DNA of 64,000 nt from positions 41,861,699 to 41,925,698 of the forward strand of contig OW121742.1 of NCBI GenBank assembly GCA_933228675.1, in the 5' to 3' direction. The position numbers were made by a program, and so were the translations under genes. This DNA comes from Stomorhina lunata. Lineage: Eukaryota; Arthropoda; Insecta; Diptera; Rhiniidae. Positions 24,101 to 36,100 of the stretch are shown here, piece by piece. The notes under the pieces are model-generated. The model was not told where the DNA came from. It did not search any database and saw nothing but the letters and a program-made list of their open reading frames with translations. Each line of letters begins with the position of its first letter. Position 1 is the first letter of the stretch.

Positions 24101-27100
24101 CTGTCTTACGGCACATTATGGCATATTTTGCATTTAGATCTACACCTACATCTATATAAAGTCCAGCTCACACAACAACTGAACCCAGCTGACCATTCAC
24201 AACGTCGTAGATACGTGGAATGGATGCTTGAACAACAGGCGGTGGACAGCGAGTTTTCGAACAAAATTTTCTTCAGCGATGAAGCACACTTCTCACTCGG
24301 TGGGTATGTTAATAAACAAAATGGTCGTATTTGGAGTTTTGAGAATCGTCAAGTAATTGAAGAGGGGCCATTATATCCAGAAAAAGTCACTGTTTGGTGC
24401 GCTTTTGGTCCGAAGGTGTGATTGGACCTTACTTATTTGAAAACGACGATGGAACGACTGTCACCGTGAATTCGGAGCGTTTTGGTCATATGATAACCGA
24501 CTTTTTTGCTTGAAGAATACGACTTGGAGAATATGTGGTTTCAACAAGACGGTGCCGCATGCCATACAACTGGAGCGAATATGGCTTCATTGCAGCGTAA
24601 TTTTTCGTTTGACACTATTCGATTTTTTGCGTTTGACCGTGTCTATGCAGATAAACCTTTAACTCTTGAGCACTTAAAAGCCAACATTCTTCAAGTTATG
24701 GCTGAAATACCGCACAATATGTGTCAAAAAGTGGTCGAAAATTACCTCGAAGGAATTAATGCTTGAAACATTTCGCGTGGTGGTCATTTAAATGATGTAG
24801 TGTTTCACACATTTCAAAACGTTCAATCTTTTTAATAAAAAATAAATATCATGAAAAAAATATTTTATATGTGTTTTATTTACGTTCACTTTTGAAAACG
24901 CAAAATGGATAACCCGTTATTACAACACATTAGAATGCGGTTATAATTGATGACAACGCATTATAACGTAAAAATATTAGAATACAATTATAATGTACCG
25001 CATTAAGATGAGTTTATAATACATTTATGAGATTTATAAAACAATTGTATTGTATTATAACGCATTAAAATGAGATTATAATGTATTATAACGCATTGTA
25101 ATTAGATTACCATATGATATAATGCCTTTTAATGTATAATTATACATTGTTTTACGAATTTATGCAATTATAATGCATTATAACTCAATACAAAGTACTT
25201 TAAATGTATTATAATGCATTCCAATGTTTTTAAACGCATTACAATAAGATTAAAAAGTGTTATAATAAAACACTAATGTGTTATTAAGCATTATAATACG
25301 ATAATAATGTACATTATTATTATTACTATTATACTATTACTATAATGTATTATAATGCATTATTATACGTTTATAAAGTCCTATAATGTGTTTTTAAGTT
25401 ATTATAACACGTTATTAAAAAGTTTTATAACACTTTACTAACGTTTATAATGTATAATAACAATAAAAAATTATATTTGAAGGAATCATACAATATTTAC
25501 AACTCAAATTCAATTCTTACAGTGCATTTTTATGTACCATAAATAATGTAATAAAAATAAAAACACTATAATAACTATAAATAACTACAGAAAGATGATA
25601 CAAAAAAATAATCTAAACGAATTCTAAATAAATTTGTATTTGAAAATTTTTAACTTAAAGAAATTATAAAATAAACAAAAATGAAATTACCTATTAATAG
25701 ATAAGCCATTTTTTATTAACTTGAAACGACTACTAAGAAAGCATCAATCAATCAATCATTCAATCACAATCATCATATCACATCATTATTGTTGTAGTTT
25801 TGGGGGAGTTAAAAAAGGAAAATAAATGCATCATTGTCACTATTGAGAGCATAACACAGAAAACGATAACGACGATCCTTATTAAAGTCAATTGCAAATG
25901 TTGAAATTGAAAGGATGTTTGCTGCTGTTGAAGATGTCTTTGGAAGCATGAATATCTTTGTATTCACTTTAAGTGCTAGAAGGTTAAACCAGGCTGTTAA
26001 ATATCATGCTTTACACTTCCTCAATTCCGCTGAAGCTGAATAAAATCAGGGGGCTAGGGATATTGCTTTTTGATTTCAATAAAGGCATTGTTTATCAAAT
26101 ACGGATCGCCTGAAGAAGCCTTTTTCTGTTTTATGGTTATACTTGTTGGGTTTAATTGTTGTTCTAATTTGTTGTTTTAAAATAAGAAAAAAATCGTAGT
26201 TTTGCAGTAGCAGGTGTGTTGATAGAGAAGCAATAACAACACATCAGTACCATCATAAAATCATAAGATAACGCACATATTTAAAGTATTCCTGTTATAG
26301 ATTGTCCATAACCGCTTCGTTGTTATCTTCCAAAACGCTTAAGTTTTCTTCGAATGTTAGCAGCTGATTAGTTGAGGATGGGTTTGATGTTGCTAGCAGT
26401 GGAAGAGTTGGTGGAGATGAAGCCGTATTTAAAGGCGAAGAGTTAGACGATAAACTATAGGTATTAATGACTGTTGTAGCAGTGGTAACAGAACTGCAGG
26501 AATCAATAGTTTCCATTTCTTCATCTATTAATTCTTGAAGATCACCACCGTCTTTTAAAGAATATTGATTCTTAAAATTAACTGGCATATCATCTGCATA
26601 ACGAGAGGAGTCCTTAGTAGACGAGGCATAAACCTGCTCATCCTTGTTTTCGTTTTGTTTACAATTCTCTGTAGTTGTCATATTAAATTTGAGATCTTGT
26701 TGAGAAGTTGTGGTCTGAATGATCATGTTGTTGTTGTCATTGCCAACGAGGATGTCGATGTCATTTTTGGGATTAGTTTGGTGATTTTCATTAGTTTGAT
26801 GCTGGACTTCTGAGTCGTTTAAACTTGACATTTGCGCGTCTTCATTACCATCATCGTGATCATTTCCGTTAATAATGTTGTTTTTATTAATGCTGTCGTC
26901 TTCTATCCGTTTCTCATCAAACAAATAAAAATTCTAAATTAAAGGGAAGTGGAAAATAGGATAATGACGCTGTTTTTCTTGGTTTGTTTTTTTGTTTTTT
27001 TTTTGGTTTCTGTTTCAAATAATTATTTTCTTTTTTACTTGGTATTTTACTTTGAACAAAAAAATTGTGTGTAATAATTTGTGTAATGCATTAACACAAC

Positions 27101-30100
27101 AAGAAGAGTTTGATTCTGTTTTTTTTTTTAATAGTTTACAAACAAAACTTAAATCATTTACAAAATTTGTTTACAAGATTTTCGTTGATGTTTTCAAACT
27201 GAATCTGAGCAGAAATTTCAAAATATAGATTTAGAAAAAAGTTGTTTAAAGTTAATAATTTTTCTTCTTGTTCTGTTTAGATACGGATTAAGTTTAAAAA
27301 AATAAATTAAAAATGTGTATATACCAAATAATATATGTAAATTATATACCAGAAATAATAAAAAAACTTAGATGACCTAAACAAAAACTTCACGAATAAA
27401 TTTCAATAAAACCGCAATTTTTAATTCATCTAAATAAATTTGCAATTAAAAGTTCGGGAGTTTTTTTTCCTTGTAAAGATTCAACTATTTAAAGCTAAGT
27501 AAGATTATTTGGCAATAATAGTATCATACTGTATTATAACGAACAATAATGCTATTATAATATATTACTATGAAAGTATACATGGGTTATAATTTATTAT
27601 AATTTGATTAAAATGTATTAAAACGCATTATAATGCGATTACAATATATTTAATGTATGTTGAGATAATAATGCATTTTAACTGACTGTAATGCCACTTT
27701 AATCCATTTTAACTCATCATAATGCTATTATAACTTACTATAATACGATTATAATATATTAAAACGCATTATAATGCGATTATAATGTATTATAATGCAT
27801 TGTGTATTATGCTATTATAACCTATAACACATTATAAAGTATTAAATTGCATTATAATGCCATAATAATGCATTATAATGAAATAATAACACATTATTAT
27901 CGCATTATAATATATTAATACTCATTATAATGTGAAAATAATGCATTATAACTCTTTATAATGCGATAATAATGAGGTATAGTGCAATAATAATGCATTA
28001 TTATCGTATAGTTATGTATTATAACACATTATAATGCGGTAATAATGAATTTTAGCTCATTTTAATAAGATAATTATGCATTATTGAATTTCAGCTTTTT
28101 ATAAATAATAATAATTAATAATTATTGTTGCATTATAATGTGGTAATACAGCATTATAAATCATTATAATGCATTATAAACGCATTATAATCGCATTATA
28201 ATGTATTACAACTCATTATAATGTTATAACTCATTATAATACATTATAACTAAAAAATAATGCATTATTATCGCATAACAATGTATTTTAAGTCATTATA
28301 ATGCGATAATAATGCATTATAATGCAATAACGATGCATTATTATCGCATTATATTGTGATAATAATACATTTTAACTCATTATAATGAGATAATAATGCA
28401 CTATACAGTATTATAACTCATAATGTGATAATAATGCATTTTAGCTCATTATAATGCGATAATAATGCATTATACAGCAATAATAATGTATTATAATGCA
28501 TCATGCCAATATATTGTATTGTAGATCATTATAATGTATTAAATTTAAATTATAACCTATTATTAAACAAAAATAAATGCATTACAACGTAATTATAATG
28601 CACTATATCGAATAATAATGCAATTATAAAGTATTTTAACGATTTAAACTGAAATCACAATTTATTATAATGCAGTTAGAATGCGTTGTAACATTATAAT
28701 GTATTAAAAAGCATTATAATGCGACTAGAATGCACAACATAATGCGAATTTAATGAATTACAACATATTATTATAAAGTGTATCCCAACTAGAACGCAAT
28801 TTTTAAATTTGGCGCGATTCGAAGTCCCATTGTTTGACATTTGAACAATTGTTATAGTTTGCTAGTAGAGTGTAAGAGGTTAGTAAAAATGGAGCGCTAC
28901 ACGAATGAACAACGCATTCTCATTGTGAAATTGTTTTACCAAAATGGCGAAAGTTTTGCGGCTACAGTTCGCAAATTGCGATCAATTTGGGTTCACAATA
29001 ATGCTCCAAAAGAGTCAACTGTAAAGATATTAATGGATAAATTTGCCGAAACTGGGTCTGTTAGTGATATAAAGACGACAACGCCCCTTCGACCAGGTCG
29101 ATCGACCGAAAATGTCGCAGCTGTACGTGATGATGTCGCTCAAACTCCATCCACCTCAATTCGACACCGAGCCTAGCAAATTGGTGTCTCCGAATCCATT
29201 ATGCAGCGAATTTTGACGAAAGATTTGCATCTTCATGCATACAAAGTTCAATTGACTCAGGAACCAAAGCCAGATGACCATGGACAGCGAAGGGAGTTCG
29301 TTAATTGGGTATTGGAAAGACAACATAAAAATGCTGATTTTGCCGATAAAATCATCTCCAATGACGAGGTCAATTTTCATCTTGATGGCTTCGTCATAGG
29401 CAGAATTGTCGCATTTGGGGTGAGGAAAATCTTCGAGTAATTCACGAGAAGCAAATGCATTCTCAACGTGTCACTGTGTGGTGTGGTTTTTGGGCTGGAG
29501 GAATCATTGGACCTTTTTTTATGAAAATGAGGCAGGTCAAGCGCAAACAGTCAAAGGTGATAACCAGTTTTTTCTTGCCTATAATTGAAGAAATGAATGT
29601 GGAAGGCATGTGGTTTCAACAAGACGGCACCACATGTCATACAGCCAGAGAAACAATTCAATTGCTACATCAGTCATTTCCCTGTCGTGTTATTTTGCGT
29701 TTTGGAGACCAGAATTGGCCGCCTAGAGCGTGCGATTTAACACCTTTAGATTTTTTTTCTTTGGCTTCAAGATGGTTTACGCGAATAAGCCGACGACGAC
29801 TCAAGCCTTAAAAGAGGAAATTGGACGCTGCATTAATGAAATACCGCAGTATTTACACAAAAAGGTCATTGAAAATTTCATTAAAAGATCGCGTGTGTGC
29901 CAGCAAAGACGCGGCGGCCATCTGCACGATATCTTGTTCAATACATAATTTCATTATATCTACTTTACGATATAATAAAGTTTCACAATTTTTTTTTAAT
30001 ATCTGTGTTTTATTTAAAATTTAAAAATTACGTTTTAGTTGGGAAACCCTTTATAATGCGATTATAATGTATTATAACATATATTAAAGCAATTATAATA

Positions 30101-33100
30101 TACTACAATCCACTATAATGCGTTTATATTGTATTATATTTAAAAGCATAACATTTTCAATATTATAACTTTTTATTCACAAAATTTTCTAGTTTCATTG
30201 AAATTTACAATAGCTTTTTTATAACTTTTGCGTTTTTTAAAATCCTCTTCTTATTTTATATATTTTTTTTTTTTTTGTGAGATTCGTCGTTGCCTGTTTT
30301 TTGATTTTTATTTATTTTGAGTTTTGAAAAGATATTGATAGAAGACGACACTCTATATACAACTTCAAATTTATTTTTAGTTCTTATAAACCAATAATAT
30401 ATTCAGAATACCATCAAGTGCAATTTCAATTAAATACAAAAAAAATTTCAGAATTTTTAAGTAAACTTTGAAATTTATCTAATTTTAATTGATTTTGCAC
30501 AATGAGAAAGTTTAAAAAATATTTCATATTTAAAAATTTAAGCAAAATTGTTTTTAATACAAAAAATTAGTTTTGAGTTATTTAAACAATTTGTTAGAAA
30601 ATTAAATAGGATATTATTTTGTACATATGTATATGGATAAATAAACTTTAAATATTAATTCAAAAGAATTTGCTTAAATTTTTGTATTGGGATCAATAAT
30701 TGTTATAAATACACCAAATTTACTAGACATTGGCAAAATATTTTAAATAAAATAATTAAAAAAAAATATGATATCAAAGTTTACCAAAGAGAGATGGATT
30801 AAATTAAAAACTTACCTCTTTGTCTATTTCACTTTGCTGACCATTCCAGTTTAAAATAGGTGCGCCATAGCCACGATGTGATTGCTTTAAAAGTTCGGAA
30901 ACCGCTGATTCATTAGCTGCTGTATTACGCTGATAGCCATTGCCAATGAAAGTTTTATTTGTAGGTTCTTTTTTCAAACGTTTAGTGGCATTGTCGGCCA
31001 CCATCTGGGGTTTTACAGCAAAGGGATTTTTAGGATTCTTAGTTAATGTTTTTTCTGTTGATGATGAAGGCGTTGAAGTTGTAGGACTTACACAGGCGGT
31101 TACAGGTTGCAAAGAGGTAACTTGCCAAATACCTGAATTTGTTTTGACAACTGGCGGTGAAGGTGGTGTTGAATGTGATCTTTTAAAGACAGGTCTTAAG
31201 TTTGAAGACACTTTTGTTGTTATATTGCCCGTCTCATCTTCGCAATCCGACGAGGAGGACTCTGTTGTGGTAGTGGTTGAGGTAACGGTAAATTGTTGAT
31301 TTTGTGATTTTTTCTTGAGAGGTGTGGGATTATTGCTGCTGCTGGTATTTGTTTGATTGGAACGTTTAATGCTATTGAAAATCTCATCGATGGTATCGGA
31401 TGTTGTCTTTGCTACATCGGCTATTTTAACAGGAGATTTTACGGCCACTGATGTACTAGTCGATGAGGCGGCCTTTTTTATTTTAATGCTATTTGAAGAT
31501 TTAACATCTTTGTCATTGGCATCGTCATCATTATCCGATGAACTACTGCTGGACCATGATGAAGAGCTCTGTCTTCGTTTCAAAGGATTAGGTAATAAAC
31601 GCTTTTGTTGTTGTTCGCTGGATTTGTTGTTTGCTGCATTTGTTGCTGTTGCCGGAATACAAACATCAGCTTCATCGTCTGTCTCGGAACCATAGGGTAC
31701 CAGACTTATGGGGGCAGGTGATTTTTTAGCAAAACCATTTGTTAGGTTTGATGATGTTGTGGTTTTGGTTGAGGAGTTGGTTGATTCGACACCCAATTTA
31801 GGCATACTTGGCAGTGTGGCTTGTGTAGCGTTGTGTATTTGTGATGATGTTGAAGAGCTTACAATCTCATTTTCGCCATCGTCATCGGAGGAACTTTCGT
31901 TACGGTTTTTAATATTATTAACTTGTCTTTTAGTTGTTGAGACACCCAATGCATACTTCGTATTCGTAGATTCCTGAAATTTACCGGTCCCCACTAAGTG
32001 GAGACCGTTAGAATTGTTGTAGTTTGTTGTTGAATTGCTATTTTTCAAATTATCAAATGAGGATGAGCTTGATGTTGATGTGGCTGAGGCAGATGTTATC
32101 GAAGAGGTTGCAGCACTAGTTTTAACGGAATTGTTATTTTTAAAGTGAATCATTATCTTACTACCACCATTTGTGGTGGCTGCCGGTGATGAAGAAGAGT
32201 TCAAAGATGTACTTGAGGGTATTGCGTTAGAATTACGATTTAATATCATTTTATTGCCCCCATTTGTTAGGGAAGATGACGATGAAGTAACAGATCCACC
32301 ATTTATGCTACTGTTATTACCGTTATAGCCAGGTGGCAATTGAGGTCCAATGACACGCGGTGTTCCTCCCAAAGCATGACCATTCATCTTAATTGTCTGT
32401 CCCTCCTTTTGATTAACAGTTGCGGCGGTGACAGTTGATGTTGGCTGTGAGCCACCGCTTGTCTGAGTACTGCTAACGTTTCTGGGTGGCTGTGTATCCA
32501 TTTCGTAAAATATTATATAGGCATTTGTATTGCAAACATTTTGCATTGATATGGGTCTTACATAACTGTCATCGTAGTTGTAATATGTACCCGATTCGGT
32601 TAAACCTATAGCGGTATAATGGCCGCAGTGCTGTGAAGCGCCCAGATGTGTTACCATTGCCACCAGACGATAGGTTAACTGTTCACCAGGATTTTTGCGT
32701 GAGGCATATTTTGTTAGATCCAGTCTAGGTTTTATCGTGATTTGCTTATTTAGTTTAGTGCCCAACATAGAGAAACGTTTCAATTGTATGCATAGGGCTA
32801 TGGGAGCTCGCTCCAAAGAGAATTGTTTGGTAGCCGATACCTATAGGAAGAGATATGGAGATTTTAGAAAAAGAAAACATAATAATTTTTCTTGCCATCT
32901 TTGTGTACGACAAAGACATTATGATAAAAAATTAAAATCTTATGTAGAAAAGAACTCAGAAAAGGAAATATGATCTTGGTTTAATAGACCAGTCAGATAT
33001 AACCTATAGTCCCAGTAAAGTAGAAATATGGGTACTAATAATGGAATATTACTTCATGAAAATACACATCTGTAGAAGGCCAGCAAACGTTCGCTCTTTT

Positions 33101-36100
33101 TACAAAACTTAAAAAAAAAAAAAATTGACACCGGGAATTTCTCAGGCAATAACTGAATTGTATGGCTTCTGGCATCGTCTTGCTAAAAACAAAGGTCACT
33201 GTTGTTGTTGTAACTGCGATATTAGTTGTAATATGGCAAAAGTGGCATTATTGGTCAGAATCCTAAGATTTTCGAATTCCGGTACGAAGAATCGACTACC
33301 GTGGGAACAACCTAAGGTCACTCAAACAGTCTGTTGTTATGATTTTGTAGAGCAAAGTATACACGGTTTTATTTCGGAAAAGTATGGATGGCTAGGTGGC
33401 TGACCACAGACTGCGCCATACGATCACTTTTTCGGATGTTAGCGTAATTTGTGAGCCATTTATGCTACAATTTTGTTTGTTTACAGTTACTAACTGAAAA
33501 TTGGGCTTATCGCCCAATAAATTTTATAACTTTATACAAAATAAGTGACAGTTTAATTAATGCTATTTCATTAGTTAACAGTCAGTTTACTTCCTAAAGA
33601 CAAATTTGACCTCTCTGCATATAGTCTTTATAGAATACGTAAAAGGGAAAAATGTAGAATATTTTAAAAATGTATTCCCCAAACTTCTAACGATAATTAA
33701 TTACCATTGAAATCATTATCTAGAGTTAAAAATTACAATGTTATTGCTCTTACCTTTTTCTTACAAGCTTCACACTTGTAACCCATATCTTCAAGACGTT
33801 CACGTGAAAAATAACCCTCTAAGGCTTCATCGACTGTATCAGCTTTGCGTATGTCCAAAAGTAAATCTTGAAAATGTTGAAAAGTTACCGATACATGATT
33901 GCAGGTCAAGCAGCGTACGGCCGATTTAAGATAGCCACCCAAAATTTGATTTAGTGGTGTCGTCTCCTTACTATACTGATCCAATTCTTTAAAGTTGCGA
34001 AAACGTGATAGATACGACTTTTCCATGGCCTCCACTAAATAGCGCAGAAATTCATGAGCATCCTCCTGACGACCCATAACTAGATGCTTACAAATTGATT
34101 TTAATTTGGAATAGACATAGTAAGGTCTTATGGCCGATTGACTCTTTTGGGATTCTTGCAGAGTCTTGGCCATGGCACAGATAATGCAACCAGCATCAGT
34201 TGATTCGCAACGTTCCATGTGTGCACTATCCGACATAAGCCAATTTGCCATGGAGGGTACATGAAATAGAGCCTGTAGGGTGGAATTCAAATAGCAGGTA
34301 TTGCCCACATTCATCATACCAACACCGACATCCCATTTACGACCATTAGCCTTCCAGCCAACACGTACATTTTCACGTGGATAGAGTATACGTTTGGGAG
34401 CAGGTAACTCATTTGGATTGGGCTTTTTGTTAGGTGTTCCGCCACCGCCACCATTTGTGACTGACGTGTTATTACCATTGGCATCTGTTGTAGTTGTTAG
34501 TGTTGTTTGTTTATCATCAAAGCACACGCAGTCGTATATGGAGAAAGAACAAGAATAGCATAATTCATAATTATTACGTTGAAATTTAAAGCATATAATA
34601 TTATAAAACCTCCTAATTAAATTGTACAGAGGTTTTAAAACAAATGTATAAAAAAGCCATAGCACTAAATAATCCAATGCGATGACTCGCATTGTCTCTA
34701 AGAGCAAAACACTCCACACTTTCATTTCATCACATTTATTTCCCTTAAGGTCAATCGTCGTCGTCAATTCATTAAAATTACAAATTCCAAATGTAGCAAA
34801 GAAAATCTTTTAAACAAATCGATTAGTTATTTTAGCTTTTTTGCATTTCTACGTTTTTCATTTATTTTTTTTCTTATAGGGTTTTCTGTATTTTGTTCCT
34901 ATTTGTATTTTCAAGCACACACTAATTTTACTTTTTCTATTAGCCACCACTAGCAAGAAGTCGTCTGCACTCAGCCTAGGCCAAAATCTATGTATGCTGC
35001 TATTTATGACATTTCTTTTGTTGGGGAAAATTGATGGGTTGTTTTTATTCCTTTTTGGCCAACTTTTTTAAAATAAGCTCATTTTTTTTTTCTCCTGTCA
35101 TTTATTCACATTTCTCACTCTCTTGTTTTAGTTGTTGTTGCATTTTTCTTAATTCGCGTGATAAGCACATTTCGCAATTATGTGACTGTGTGAGTGTATG
35201 AAAAACACAGAAAAAAAAAAGAAAAAACAAAGCAACTGTATTGTGTGTACGTGATAAAAGGGAAATATGAAAAATGACAACAGAGAATTTAATGTCGAAA
35301 AGAAAGAAATCAAATAGTATTGCCAACATAAATTAGTTCCTCGATAGTCGAATTCACAAGTGTAAAGTACAGTGTTGCAATAAAATATATCAAACCTATT
35401 TGGGAGTTTTAACTTAAAAGGTAAAATTTAGATTGGCGGTTTTAGGTTTATGTTGAGTTTTATAAATCGAAGACTAGAAAACACAAAAATGTAATATTTT
35501 TTATGAAAAGACTGCAACTGCAATGTAACTTCTATAAATCAGGAAACATATGGATTTACCCAAGAAATCATGAATTAAAAATCAAAATCGAGCTACCCAT
35601 TTTCAATATAAACGTTCCTTTCGAAATTTAAAATGTTGATTAATTCTATAATTCCCGTTTCACACGAATCAGGTTTACTTGATCAGTTTTTCTTTAAATT
35701 TCGTTTGAACCTGCATTCACGTTCACACACGAAAATGTTCTTCATCAGTTTACACTTTATTTTCCTTATATTTCACGCAAATTTTCAAAATTTTCGTAAA
35801 CTTGATAGTACGGTTAGGCTTGCTCAATTTTAATTCTGTCAGTTTTTCCTCACACAAATTTAAGACTTGATAAGCCAAACCTGACTTATGTAAAATTAGA
35901 CTTAAGTTTCGTATCACAAACATGAGTTTTTTAATTTTTAACTCTTCGTTATTGTTGAAAGCCCCTCAGACACTATTACCGTTTAGATTTCAATTAGCCC
36001 TAAATAAACCGATTAAATACAATGTATTGGCAAAAGACATTGGATTTAAACAGAATTTATATCATCTGAAAATGGATCATCATTTTATTTTTGATAATCT

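Noticed and set aside
33125..33403. Cys-rich 92-aa frame in a scny intron
   Set aside because: It shows no motif spacing of a known zinc or cystine-knot family, has no start context and lies between catalytic exons.
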